Made by a program: the position numbers and the translations under genes. The notes under the pieces are model-generated. The model was not told where the DNA came from. It saw only the letters and a program-made list of their open reading frames with translations, and ran no database searches. 64,000 bases of DNA, from contig NZ_BARG01000031.1 of assembly GCF_000376565.1 (NCBI RefSeq), positions 62,001 to 126,000 of the forward strand, read 5' to 3'. The stretch is from Streptomyces hokutonensis. Lineage in GTDB: Bacteria > Actinomycetota > Actinomycetes > Streptomycetales > Streptomycetaceae. Below are positions 1 to 8,244 of this stretch, piece after piece; within the stretch, counting starts at the first letter, position 1, and every line of letters begins with the position of its first letter.

Positions 1-88
1 GCAGCAGCCACAGACCGTGGACGAAGACGACCGGCGTACGTTCGACGGCGTTCGCCTTTTCGATCTGTTGTACGTCGATGTGGGTCAT
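1..88 (-). CDS. Alpha/beta hydrolase, N-terminal fragment (runs off window)
   Basis: The minus strand from the ATG at 88 encodes about 29 residues that end in the window edge. They contain VVFVHGLW, the oxyanion-hole strand that opens many alpha/beta hydrolases (HGxW type). The rest of the gene, including the nucleophile elbow, lies left of the window. The substrate cannot be guessed. Partial gene; the family call rests only on this motif. Confidence 0.6.
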   Translation of the reverse strand, partial: MTHIDVQQIEKANAVERTPVVFVHGLWLL

Positions 89-231
89 GTTCGGAAGTAT
101 GCGTCCAAGGCTGTCCTGGAGTCCGGCATATGACAGCACTGGGTGGAGAGCGACGCCATTGTCGCCTTGCGGGTGATCTCCTACGCTGAGCGGCGTGTGG
201 TCAAGCACGCTGTCCGGGAACGGAGTTGTGC

Positions 232-678
232 ATGCTCAGCAAGGGTGAAGCCGCCGAAGCGGTCCGGCAGGCCAAGGTCAAGACCGGTGTCACATGGGCC
301 CAGTTGGCGGAGGCCGTGGGCCGACCGCTCGCCTGGACCACCGCGGCCCTGCTGGGCCAGCACCCCATGAACAAGGACGAGGCGGCGACCGCCGCCGCCC
401 TCCTCGAACTCGGTGAGGACGCCGCTCTCGCCTTCCAACTCCAGCCGACCCGCGGCGCGTTGGACGCGGCTGTCCCCGTGGACCCCACCATCTACCGGCT
501 CTACGAGGTCATCCAGGTCTACGGCCCCACCATCAAGGAACTGATCCACGAGCAGTGCGGCGACGGCATCATGAGCGCCATCAACTTCCGCCTCGACGTC
601 AGCCGTGTGCCCGACCCGGCAGGTGACCGGGTCGTCATCACCCTCGACGGGAAGTACCTCCAGTACCAGTGGGAGTGA
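232..678 (+). CDS. cynS: Cyanate hydratase (cyanase)
   Basis: This 148-residue protein has the length and layout of cyanase, which converts cyanate and bicarbonate to carbamate and CO2 in the cytoplasm, so ammonia is released. The N-terminal half is the helical HTH-like domain. The C-terminal half carries the conserved stretch around YRLYEVIQVYG. Arg89, Glu92 and Ser115 have the same spacing as the catalytic Arg96, Glu99 and Ser122 of the E. coli enzyme. ATG at 232 is chosen because GGAG lies 6 nt upstream; a TTG two codons earlier is possible. No cynT-type carbonic anhydrase or cynX transporter is adjacent, so it acts alone, probably in detoxification or nitrogen salvage. It converges with the ECF42 sigma gene. 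Confidence 0.93.
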   Translation: MLSKGEAAEAVRQAKVKTGVTWAQLAEAVGRPLAWTTAALLGQHPMNKDEAATAAALLELGEDAALAFQLQPTRGALDAAVPVDPTIYRLYEVIQVYGPTIKELIHEQCGDGIMSAINFRLDVSRVPDPAGDRVVITLDGKYLQYQWE

Positions 679-692
679 CCGGGGCTCCGGTC

Positions 693-1838
693 TCACTGGC
701 TCCGGCGGGAGTTGAGCCGGGCCGCCTGGCGGGTCAGGTGGTCGCGTTCGGCGAGGTTGGGAGCCTTGTGCGCCGCCTCGGCGTACAGCCGTGCTGCCGT
801 CGACAGGTCGCCGTCCCGTTCGTGGAGGTAGGCCGCCACCGCCGTATGACGGGGGAGTGAGTCGTCGAGTGCGGCGAGCGCGGCCAGACCGGCGCGCGGG
901 CCGTCTGCCTCGCCGACCGCCACAGCGCGGTTGAGGCGGACCACCGGGCTGTCGGTCAGGGCGACGAGTTCGTCGTACCACTCGACGATCTGCACCCAGT
1001 CCGTCTCCTGGGCGCAGGGTGCGTCCGCGTGCAGTGCCGCGATCGCGGCCTGCGCCTGGAACTCGCCCAACCGGTCGCGGGCAAGGGCGAGTTGGAGGAT
1101 CGTGACGCCCTCGGCGATCAATGTCGTGTCCCACCGGGCGCGGTCCTGCTCGGCGAGCGGTACCAGGCTGCCGTCGGGCGCGGTCCGGGCGGCGCGGCGG
1201 GCGTGGTGGAGCAGCATGAGGGCGAGCAGGCCCGACACCTCGGGGTGGTCGATCACGCCCGCGACCTGTCGGGTGAGCCGGATGGCCTCGGCGGCGAGGT
1301 CGACGTCACCGGAGTAGCCCTCGTTGAAGACCAGGTAGAGAACGCGCAGCACGGTGGCCACCTCGCCGGGCTGGTCGAACCGCACACCGGACACGGTGCG
1401 CTTGGCCCGGCTGATGCGCTGCGCCATCGTCGCCTCGGGCACCAGATAGGCCTGGGCGATCTGCCGGGTGGTGAGCCCGCCGACCGCGCGCAGCGTGAGC
1501 GCGACCGCCGACGACGGCGTCAACGACGGGTGGGCGCACAGGAAGTAGAGCTGGAGCGTGTCGTCCGTAGCGGGCGCTGGGCCGGGCGCCGGCTCCTCGT
1601 CCACCAGGTCCTCGCGCCTGCGGCGGGCCGTGTCCGCCCGCGTCGCGTCGAGGAACCGCCGCCAGGCCACCGTGACCAGCCACCCCTTCGGGTCGCGCGG
1701 CGGATCGTCCGGCCAGACCCGGACCGCCTCGACGAGCGCGTCCTGTACGGCGTCCTCGGCCGCCGCGAAGTCTGCTCCGCGGCGGACGAGGATCCCGAGC
1801 ACGCTCGGCGTGAGGTTCCTCAGCAGGACCTCGTTCAC
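693..1838 (-). CDS. ECF42-type RNA polymerase sigma factor
   Basis: A 381-residue sigma factor with sigma-2 (around VRRGADFAAAEDAVQDALVE) and sigma-4 regions, followed by a long C-terminal extension of about 200 residues with TPR-like helical repeats (AxxLYAEAAHKAPN near the end). This architecture defines ECF group 42, which is genetically linked to DGPF/YCII proteins instead of an anti-sigma factor. The GTG at 1838 is chosen because it overlaps the stop of the upstream DGPF gene as GTGA, so the two are translationally coupled; a longer frame starting at 1898 would lie inside that gene. A possible autoregulated promoter lies upstream of the pair at 2307-2333. The biological signal sensed is unknown. 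Confidence 0.9.
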   Translation of the reverse strand: MNEVLLRNLTPSVLGILVRRGADFAAAEDAVQDALVEAVRVWPDDPPRDPKGWLVTVAWRRFLDATRADTARRRREDLVDEEPAPGPAPATDDTLQLYFLCAHPSLTPSSAVALTLRAVGGLTTRQIAQAYLVPEATMAQRISRAKRTVSGVRFDQPGEVATVLRVLYLVFNEGYSGDVDLAAEAIRLTRQVAGVIDHPEVSGLLALMLLHHARRAARTAPDGSLVPLAEQDRARWDTTLIAEGVTILQLALARDRLGEFQAQAAIAALHADAPCAQETDWVQIVEWYDELVALTDSPVVRLNRAVAVGEADGPRAGLAALAALDDSLPRHTAVAAYLHERDGDLSTAARLYAEAAHKAPNLAERDHLTRQAARLNSRRSQ

Positions 1839-2254
1839 TTGAAGGTGCAGTCCGTGGTGGTCGAGTGCGTGCCCAGGAACGGGCGCAGCTCCAGCCACTC
1901 GTGGATCGGCCTGCCACCGGCCCCGGGCGCGGCCGACAGCTCACCGGCCAGTTCCACGGCCCGCTCGTAGCTGTCGACGTCGATGATCATCCAGCCGGCG
2001 ATGACGTCCTTGGTCTCGGCGAACGGACCGTCGGTGACCGGCGGGCGCCCCTCGCCGTCGTAGCGGACGAACGTCCCCTCGGGGGAGAGCGCCTGGCTGT
2101 CCACGTACTCGCCGGACTTCTCCAGCCGGGCCGCGAAGTCGTTCATGTACTGCACATGGGCCGAGATCTCCTCGGGCGTCCACTGGTCCATGGGGACGTC
2201 GTTCACGGCGGCGGGGGCGCCGCGGTAGTGCTTCAGCAGCAGGTACTTGGCCAT
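1835..2254 (-). CDS. DGPF/YCII-domain protein, partner of ECF42 sigma factor
   Basis: A 139-residue protein of the YCII-related superfamily with the diagnostic DGPF motif (VTDGPFAETKDVIAGW, about residues 73-88). Such proteins are small dimeric alpha-beta barrels, and in ECF42 loci they are the usual target gene and possibly a modulator of the sigma factor. It sits directly upstream of the sigma gene with a GTGA overlap, so they form one operon. Start ATG at 2254 is preceded by a purine-rich GAGGAGAAC. The molecular activity is not known; YCII relatives include chlorohydrolases, but no catalytic claim is made here. Confidence 0.88.
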   Translation of the reverse strand: MAKYLLLKHYRGAPAAVNDVPMDQWTPEEISAHVQYMNDFAARLEKSGEYVDSQALSPEGTFVRYDGEGRPPVTDGPFAETKDVIAGWMIIDVDSYERAVELAGELSAAPGAGGRPIHEWLELRPFLGTHSTTTDCTFK

Positions 2255-2306
2255 GGTCGTTCTCCTCGGTGCCGGCGCGACCCATTGTGGACGCGTTCAC
2301 CCCGGG

Positions 2307-2333
2307 GACGGAGCCGGGCGCGGGTTCTCGACA
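2307..2333 (-). promoter_or_regulatory. Candidate ECF42-type promoter
   Basis: On the minus strand TGTCGA (2333-2328) is followed after 17 nt by CGTC (2310-2307), 53 nt before the DGPF start. TGTCGA is the -35 element I remember for ECF42-controlled DGPF promoters; the -10 match is only approximate. This is inference from a single site. Confidence 0.4.
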
Positions 2334-2437
2334 TCGGCGGGCAGACTTTTTCGCCGCGAGTTTCGCGGGGGCTGAGGAGGAGGGCGGAAAGGGAGGCGTA
2401 CTCACTCCTCTTCCCTTCTTAACGTATAGCGCACCGG

Positions 2438-2457
2438 GGGGCTTGCGGCAAGGCCCC
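2438..2457. promoter_or_regulatory. Rifamycin-associated element (RAE)
   Basis: The 20-mer GGGGCTTGCGGCAAGGCCCC lies 58 nt upstream of the glycosyltransferase start. It is an imperfect inverted repeat and matches, as far as I can recall, the RAE found upstream of rifamycin-inactivating genes (rph, rgt, arr, rox) and helR in actinomycetes, where it confers induction by rifamycins. A further G and C extend the dyad on each side. Its position before two genes that both fit rifamycin defence supports the assignment independently of memory of the consensus. Confidence 0.82.
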
Positions 2458-2515
2458 CGTCGTACCGCAGAATGTCCGGCCTGAGGGCATGACCTGCGGA
2501 AATGGGAGTCGCGGA

Positions 2516-3751
2516 ATGCGTGTGCTGTTGACGACGTGGGGATCGCGCGGGGATGTCGAACCCGTCGCGGGACTCGCGGCCCGACTGCTGGAACTCGGCG
2601 CGGAGGTGAGCGTCGCCGCGCCGCCGGACGAGGAGTTCGTGGAGCTGCTGGACCGGGCCGGGGTGCCGCTGCTGCCGCTCGGGCCGTCGGTGCGCTCGGT
2701 GGTGACCGGGGCGAAGCCGCCCTCGACGGCGACCGCGTTCCGGCTCGCGCCCGAGCTGGTCGCCGCCCGGTACGAGACGCTGCTGCCGGCGGCCGAGGGG
2801 TGCGACGTGCTGCTGGCGAGCGGTCTGATGCCGACCGGCGCCCGCTCGGTGGCCGAGAAACTGGGCATCCGCTATGTGTTCGCCTGCTTCCACACGGCCG
2901 GGCTGCCGTCGTCGAAGTACCGGCCACTGGCGCGGCCCGGCCATCAGTCCTCGCCGGACGAGACCGACATCAAGGTGCTGTGGGAGGAGGACGCCCAGCG
3001 CGTGAACGCCCTGTACCGCGACGCGGAGAACCGGCACCGGGCCGCGATCGGCCTGCCGCCGGTCGACAACGTCCGCGACCACGCGTTCACCGAGCGGCCG
3101 TGGCTGGCCTCGGATCCGGACCTGTTCCCGTGGCAGGACCAGACGGATCTCGACCTCGTGGTGACCGGACCGTGGATCCTGCCCGACGAGCGCCCGCTCC
3201 CCGCCGATCTGGAGGCGTTCCTGAAGGCGGGCGAGGAGCCGGTGTACGTGGGCTTCGGCAGCATGGCCCTGCGCACCTCGCCGGATGTCGCGAGGGACGC
3301 GATCGAGGCGGTGCGGGCGCAGGGCCGCCGTGTCGTACTAAGCCGCGGCTGGGCCCAGCTGGCTCCGGTCGACGACCGGGACGACTGCTTCGTCGTGGGC
3401 GAGGTCAGTCACCAGGCGCTGTTCCGCCGCGTGGCCGCGGTCGTGCACCACGGCGGGGCGGGCACCACGACGGCGGCCACGATGTCCGGCGCACCGCAGG
3501 TGGTCGTGCCGCAGATCGTGGACCAGCCATACTGGGCGACACGGGTGGCCGAACTGGGCATCGGCGTCGCACACGACGGTCCTACGCCGACCTACGACTC
3601 CCTGTCGGCCGCTCTCACCACCGCCCTGGCCCCCGAGACGCGGGCCCGGGCACGGGTCGTGGCCGGCGAGCTCCGCACCGACGGGACGACAGTGGCCGCG
3701 AAGATGCTCCTCGACCCGGCCGGCGGGGAAAGGCAGCCCACCCGCGCGTGA
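2516..3751 (+). CDS. Rifamycin glycosyltransferase-like protein (Rgt, GT1 family)
   Basis: A 411-residue GT-B glycosyltransferase of the antibiotic (MGT/GtfB-like) type. The N-terminus (MRVLLTTWGSRGDVEP) is the acceptor-domain Rossmann strand. The C-terminal sugar-nucleotide motif HHGGAGTTTAATMSGAPQVVVP lies near residues 309-330. Such enzymes transfer glucose from UDP-glucose; Rgt inactivates rifampicin by modifying its 23-hydroxyl. The specific call is inferred from the RAE upstream and the helR gene downstream, not from residues that fix acceptor choice. The ATG at 2516 has GGGAG 7 nt upstream and begins the conserved strand; a frame starting at 2489 adds nine unconserved residues. Macrolide or other natural-product glycosylation is the alternative. 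Confidence 0.78.
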   Translation: MRVLLTTWGSRGDVEPVAGLAARLLELGAEVSVAAPPDEEFVELLDRAGVPLLPLGPSVRSVVTGAKPPSTATAFRLAPELVAARYETLLPAAEGCDVLLASGLMPTGARSVAEKLGIRYVFACFHTAGLPSSKYRPLARPGHQSSPDETDIKVLWEEDAQRVNALYRDAENRHRAAIGLPPVDNVRDHAFTERPWLASDPDLFPWQDQTDLDLVVTGPWILPDERPLPADLEAFLKAGEEPVYVGFGSMALRTSPDVARDAIEAVRAQGRRVVLSRGWAQLAPVDDRDDCFVVGEVSHQALFRRVAAVVHHGGAGTTTAATMSGAPQVVVPQIVDQPYWATRVAELGIGVAHDGPTPTYDSLSAALTTALAPETRARARVVAGELRTDGTTVAAKMLLDPAGGERQPTRA

Positions 3752-3846
3752 ACCGGCCGAACCCCGCACACGAGAACCCGTACGCACCGGTCCACACGGC
3801 CTGCCGCCCGCACGGCCGTGAACGACCGCAGATCGGAATTGATGCC

Positions 3847-6021
3847 GTGAACCCCCTGACCACCAGCGCCTTCGACCTCCCCGACCGGCTCTCCGCCAAG
3901 GCCGATCCGGCACTGATCGCCGGCGACGAGCAGCACTTCGCGGCCATCGCGGAGTCCCTGGAACAGTCGATCGCGGAACTGACCGAGCGCCTCGACGCCG
4001 AGCGCAGGGCGCCCGGGGGCATCGGCCGGGCGGCGATGGACCGGGACACGGAGATCCACCGGCTCACCACACGGTTGCGGACCCTGCGCCGCTTCGGCCT
4101 GGACCTGTGTCTGGGCCACATGGTGGACGCCACCACATCCGAGCCCGTCTACATCGGACGGCTCGGCCTCACCGACAGCACGGGCCGACGGCTGCTGCTC
4201 GACTGGCGGTCCCCGGCGGCCGAGCCGTTCTTCGGCGCCACCCACGCCAACCCGATGGGCCTCGCGAGCCGCCGCAGGTACCGCTGGACCCGCGGCCGGA
4301 TCAGCGACTACTGGGACGAGGTGTTCACCGCCGACGGCTTCGCCGGGCATGCCGCGCTCGACGACCAGTCCGCCTTCATCGCCAGCCTCGGCGGCAACCG
4401 CTCGGGCCGGATGCGTGATGTGCTCGGCACCATCCAGGCCGACCAGGACGCGATCATCCGCGCGGGATCACGCGGCGCGCTCGTCGTCGACGGCGGCCCG
4501 GGCACCGGCAAGACCGTCGTCGCGCTGCACCGCTCCGCCTATCTCCTCTACTCCGACCCGCGCCTCGGCCACCGCAGGGGCGGTGTCCTGTTCGTCGGCC
4601 CGCACCGGCCCTACCTGGACTACGTCGCGGACGTCCTGCCCAGCCTCGGCGAGGAGGGCGTACAGACCTGCATCCTGCGGGACCTCGTCGACGAGGGAGC
4701 CGCTGCGGGCATCGAGGCCGACCCGGAGGTGGCCCGGCTGAAGTCGTCCGTGCAGTTGGTGCGGGCCATCGAACCCGCCGTGCGCTTCTACGAGGAGCCG
4801 CCCACCAAGGGCATGAACGTCACGACCCACTGGTCCGACATCTGGCTCAGCGCCGAGGACTGGGCCGTTGCCTTCGAGGCGGCCGAACCCGGTACCCCGC
4901 ACAACGAGGGCCGTGAGCAGGTCTGGCAGGAACTGCTCACGATCCTCGTCGACAAGCACGAGGACACCGGCAACGCCCAGGACGGCGCGGTCACTCCCGC
5001 ACTGCTCCGCAAGTCGCTGCGGCAGAACCGCGAACTGCTCACCGCCTTCAACCGCGCCTGGCCGCTGCTCGAAGCGGCCGACCTGGTAGGGGACTTGTGG
5101 ACGGTGCCGGCCTATCTGCGCAAGTGCGCTCCCTCGTTGAGCCGCGAGGACGTCCAGCGGTTGCAGCGCGCGGACGCCCAGGCCTGGACGGTGTCCGACC
5201 TGCCGCTGCTCGACGCGGCGCGGCAGCGGCTCGGAGACCCGGAGTCGGCGCGCCGCAAGCGCCGACAGGAAGCCGCGGTCGCAGCCGAACACGCCCGCAG
5301 GACCGATGTCATCGACAGCCTGCTGCAGAACGTCGAGATCGACGAGAGCGAGGGCGCGATGGGCATGCTGCACGGACAGGACCTGCGTGACGCCCTGATC
5401 GACGAGGCGGCCCAGCCCGGCATCGAACCCGACCTGCTCGCCGGGCCGTTCGCGCACATCGTCGTGGACGAGGCCCAGGAACTCACCGACGCGGAATGGC
5501 AGATGCTGCTCCTGCGCTGCCCGTCCCGCAGCTTCACCATCGTCGGTGACCGTGCCCAGGCCCGGCACGGCTTCACCGAGTCGTGGCAGGAACGGCTGAA
5601 GCGGATCGGCCTCGACCGGATCGACCTGGCCTCCCTGACCATCAACTACCGCACCCCGGAAGAGATCATGACGGAGGCCGAGCCGGTCATCCGCGCGGTA
5701 CTCCCGGACGCCAACGTGCCGACCTCGATCCGCAGCAGCGGCATCCCCGTCGTCCACGGACCAGCCACCGACCGGGAGTTGATCCTCGACACCTGGCTCG
5801 CCGAGCACACCGAGGGGATCGCCTGCGTCATCGGTGACCCCGACTTCCGGGCCACGTCCCGCGTCCGGTCGTTGACTCCCGAGCTGTCCAAGGGACTTGA
5901 GTTCGACCTGGTCGTGCTCGTCGACCCGGAGACGTTCGGCGAGGGCATCGAGGGAGCCGTCGACCACTATGTGGCGATGACCCGGGCGACTCAGCGACTC
6001 GTCGTACTGACGAGCGCGTAA
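3847..6021 (+). CDS. helR: RNA polymerase recycling motor ATPase HelR
   Basis: A 724-residue superfamily 1 helicase-like ATPase of the HelD/HelR group. The N-terminal coiled coil (about residues 25-80) is the arm that enters RNA polymerase. Walker A (GGPGTGKT, about 216-223) and Walker B (VVDEAQ, about 539-544) follow, then UvrD-type motifs (INYRTPEEI; LSKGLEFDLVVLVDPE near the end). HelR displaces rifamycins from RNA polymerase and rescues stalled enzyme. The GTG at 3847 begins the conserved segment; an upstream in-frame GTG at 3748, overlapping the glycosyltransferase stop as GTGA, would add 33 unconserved residues. With the RAE and the glycosyltransferase it forms a drug-modification plus target-protection operon. 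No Arr, Rph or Rox gene is in the window. Confidence 0.9.
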   Translation: MNPLTTSAFDLPDRLSAKADPALIAGDEQHFAAIAESLEQSIAELTERLDAERRAPGGIGRAAMDRDTEIHRLTTRLRTLRRFGLDLCLGHMVDATTSEPVYIGRLGLTDSTGRRLLLDWRSPAAEPFFGATHANPMGLASRRRYRWTRGRISDYWDEVFTADGFAGHAALDDQSAFIASLGGNRSGRMRDVLGTIQADQDAIIRAGSRGALVVDGGPGTGKTVVALHRSAYLLYSDPRLGHRRGGVLFVGPHRPYLDYVADVLPSLGEEGVQTCILRDLVDEGAAAGIEADPEVARLKSSVQLVRAIEPAVRFYEEPPTKGMNVTTHWSDIWLSAEDWAVAFEAAEPGTPHNEGREQVWQELLTILVDKHEDTGNAQDGAVTPALLRKSLRQNRELLTAFNRAWPLLEAADLVGDLWTVPAYLRKCAPSLSREDVQRLQRADAQAWTVSDLPLLDAARQRLGDPESARRKRRQEAAVAAEHARRTDVIDSLLQNVEIDESEGAMGMLHGQDLRDALIDEAAQPGIEPDLLAGPFAHIVVDEAQELTDAEWQMLLLRCPSRSFTIVGDRAQARHGFTESWQERLKRIGLDRIDLASLTINYRTPEEIMTEAEPVIRAVLPDANVPTSIRSSGIPVVHGPATDRELILDTWLAEHTEGIACVIGDPDFRATSRVRSLTPELSKGLEFDLVVLVDPETFGEGIEGAVDHYVAMTRATQRLVVLTSA

Positions 6022-6029
6022 CGCCGGGC

Positions 6030-6067
6030 GGCGCGCGGCGAGTTCGGCATCCGGCCCGCCGCGCGCC
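6030..6067. terminator. Bidirectional terminator between helR and gntR
   Basis: Perfect 11-bp stem (6030-6040 with 6057-6067, GGCGCGCGGCG) around a 16-nt loop, placed between two convergent genes just after the helR stop. Confidence 0.6.
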
Positions 6068-6084
6068 ATGCTCCGGACCGGGGT

Positions 6085-6825
6085 TCAGCCCGCCGACGGA
6101 ACCGTGAACTCGTAGATCAGGGCGTCCTGCTGGGCCTCCACCACCAGGTCGGTGATCTCCAGCGGGCGCGCGTACTGGTCGTGCACGCGCCGGGTCACCC
6201 GCACCGACGGCGCGTTCGCCACCTGGGTGATGGCGTCCCGGTGGTGCAGGGTCAGCCCGGCCCGGCGCATCCAGTCGTAGGCGCGCCGGAGTTGGGCCGA
6301 GGCGGAGCCGTCGGCGCGGTCGCGGTAGCGGGCCAGTTCCTCCACCTCGGCCAGTGCCACGGCCGAGAAGGAGGTGACGGCCGTACGCAGTCCGCTGCCG
6401 TCGGCCGCCGCGGAGGCGTAGCGGTGCACCAGGGTCGGGCGGTCCGGGGCGATACGCAGAGCCTCGGCGTGCTCGGGCGGGGGAGTCTCCCAGGTCACGG
6501 AGGTCCGGTCGAAGCCGGTCGGGTCGGTGCTCCGGGCACCGACCGGGAAGGTGAGGGAGGACGGGGTCTCGACCGGAAGGCCGGGCAGTGTGGCGTGGCT
6601 GCCGCGCCGGTCGGTGGCGACCAGACCGTCCCTGCGCAGCAGCTCCAGCGCCTGCCGTACGGTCTCCCGGCTGACATGGAAGTGTTCGGCCAACTGCCGT
6701 TCGGCGGGCAGGCGTTCGCCGGGCGGGATGGTGCCGTCGTGTAGTTCGGCGAGCAGTTGGGTGGCGACCTTCCCGTAGAGGGGCTGGTCGTCGGCGGTCG
6801 GGTGGTGGGGGGTGGTGCGGGCCAT
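6085..6825 (-). CDS. GntR-family regulator, HutC/UTRA subfamily
   Basis: A 246-residue regulator. The winged-helix DNA-binding domain occupies about residues 15-80 (LPAERQLAEHFHVSRETVRQALELL is the recognition region), followed by a UTRA ligand-binding domain to the C-terminus (ending LVVEAQQDALIYEFTVPS). UTRA regulators respond to small molecules such as sugar phosphates or histidine-pathway intermediates; the ligand here is unknown. A HutC-type operator lies 89 nt upstream at 6914-6925, suggesting autoregulation. The next gene upstream on the same strand, a serine hydrolase, may be co-controlled, but no metabolic pathway is adjacent. Confidence 0.9.
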   Translation of the reverse strand: MARTTPHHPTADDQPLYGKVATQLLAELHDGTIPPGERLPAERQLAEHFHVSRETVRQALELLRRDGLVATDRRGSHATLPGLPVETPSSLTFPVGARSTDPTGFDRTSVTWETPPPEHAEALRIAPDRPTLVHRYASAAADGSGLRTAVTSFSAVALAEVEELARYRDRADGSASAQLRRAYDWMRRAGLTLHHRDAITQVANAPSVRVTRRVHDQYARPLEITDLVVEAQQDALIYEFTVPSAG

Positions 6826-6913
6826 GCCGCGCCTCCTGAGGGTGACAAGACTGAGGGCAGAACTGGTGACGAAACGTAGCCGTGCGGGCTCGTTGCGCGA
6901 CCAGATCTAGCAT

Positions 6914-6925
6914 TGGTCTAAACCA
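6914..6925. promoter_or_regulatory. Candidate GntR/HutC-type operator
   Basis: TGGTCTAAACCA is a palindrome with one central mismatch. It fits the GT-n-TA-n-AC core of HutC-subfamily operators and resembles the DasR-responsive element. It lies between the serine hydrolase stop and the gntR start. Confidence 0.55.
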
Positions 6926-6979
6926 CCAGGGAAGAGCGGCAAGGCAGTTAGGCCGAAACCGGCCCGCGCCGATCACTCC

Positions 6980-8146
6980 TCACAGTGCGCCGTACAGGGC
7001 GTCGATCAGGGCCAACTTCCTCGGGTCGTCGGCGATATGGGGCCCCATCCGGTTCATCGCGTAGCCCAACGACACCCCGGCGTCCGGGTCGGCCAGACCG
7101 CAGGAGCCGCCGAAGCCGTCATGTCCGAAAGCCCTCGGGTCGGGACCGTACGAGCCGTTCGGGCCACTGAGCCACAGACCGAGCCCGATCTCCGTCTCGT
7201 GCGCGAAGCCCGCGCCCAGCACCAGATCGCGGCAGCTGCCCTGTCCCTCGCGCACCCGCTCGGCCGCCTCGGGGGAGAGGACGCGGCGGCCGCCGTAGGA
7301 GCCGCGCCCGGCGAAGACGCCGTAGAGCGCGGCGATCGCGCGCGCGGTGCCGTGGCCGTTCGCCGCCGGGATCTCCGCGGCGCGCCACTCCGGGGTGTTG
7401 GCCTCGGCCGCGCCCGCGATCGGGTTGGTCAGCGCGGCGATGGCGGCGGGCGCCAACTGGCTGAAGATCGCGGCCTGTTCACTGCTCGACGCGACGGGCG
7501 GATGCACCAGCTCGGCCGCCCGGCCCGCCTCCTTCTCCGGCAGTCCGATGGTGAAGTCGATCCCGAGCGGGCCGGTGACCTCCCGCTCCAGGAAGGCCCC
7601 CGGCAGCAACCCCGAGACGCGGCGCACCACTTCGCCGACGAGAAAGCCGTAGGTGAGCGCGTGGTACCCGGACCGGGTCCCCGGCTCCCACCAGGGCTCC
7701 ATGGCCGCGAGCCGCTTAGTCGTCAACTCCCAGTCGTAGAGCTGCGCGAGGGAGTGCGGCTCGCGCAGGCCGGCCAGTCCCGCGCGGTGCGACAGCAGGT
7801 GTCGTACGAGCACGTTCTCCTTGCCGGCGGCGGCGAACTCCGGCCAGTACGTGGCCACTTGGGCGTCGAGGTCGAGCAGGCCCCGGTCGGCGAGGATGTG
7901 GGCGCACAGGGCCACCGGGCCCTTGGTCGTGGACCACACGTTGACCACCGTGTCGCGCTCCCAGGGGCGGGTCCGTGCCGCGTCGGCCCAGCCGCCCCAC
8001 AGGTCGACCACGGTCTCGCCGTCCAGCGTGACGGTCACGGCGGCGCCCAGTTCGTCCCGGTCCCGGAAGTTCTCCTCGAACGCCGTGCGTACCGCCGTGA
8101 AGCGGGGGTCGCAGTGGCCGTCGATGGCTGGCTGGTGCTCGGACAT
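6980..8146 (-). CDS. Serine hydrolase, class C beta-lactamase/EstB-type esterase
   Basis: A 388-residue member of the beta-lactamase-related family. The nucleophile motif SxxK is STTK (about residues 76-79), the tyrosine of the second motif lies in GYHALTYGFLVGE, and the C-terminus carries HDGFGGS. No signal peptide is visible, so it is probably cytoplasmic and an esterase or amidase rather than a resistance beta-lactamase. ATG at 8146 has GGAGGCACC just upstream; a longer frame from 8248 would add unconserved residues. It is followed by gntR and preceded by two genes on the same strand with a 98-nt gap. Confidence 0.85.
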   Translation of the reverse strand: MSEHQPAIDGHCDPRFTAVRTAFEENFRDRDELGAAVTVTLDGETVVDLWGGWADAARTRPWERDTVVNVWSTTKGPVALCAHILADRGLLDLDAQVATYWPEFAAAGKENVLVRHLLSHRAGLAGLREPHSLAQLYDWELTTKRLAAMEPWWEPGTRSGYHALTYGFLVGEVVRRVSGLLPGAFLEREVTGPLGIDFTIGLPEKEAGRAAELVHPPVASSSEQAAIFSQLAPAAIAALTNPIAGAAEANTPEWRAAEIPAANGHGTARAIAALYGVFAGRGSYGGRRVLSPEAAERVREGQGSCRDLVLGAGFAHETEIGLGLWLSGPNGSYGPDPRAFGHDGFGGSCGLADPDAGVSLGYAMNRMGPHIADDPRKLALIDALYGAL

Positions 8147-8244
8147 GGTGCCTCCGTGGTCCGCCGTGGGTCCGGGCCGCGACGCTGCGACCCGGACACC
8201 CTGAACATACCGACTGGTCGGACCGGGAGGAAGGCGTCGTATGT

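Noticed and set aside
286..292. TGTCACA inside cynS
   Set aside because: It lies in coding sequence and has no GGTC or CGTC at 16-nt spacing.
2536..3846. A long open frame on the plus strand, running through the glycosyltransferase gene and joining helR in frame
   Set aside because: The translated part before 3847 is Arg/Gly/Pro-rich frame-shadow of the glycosyltransferase; protein-like sequence begins only at the helR start.
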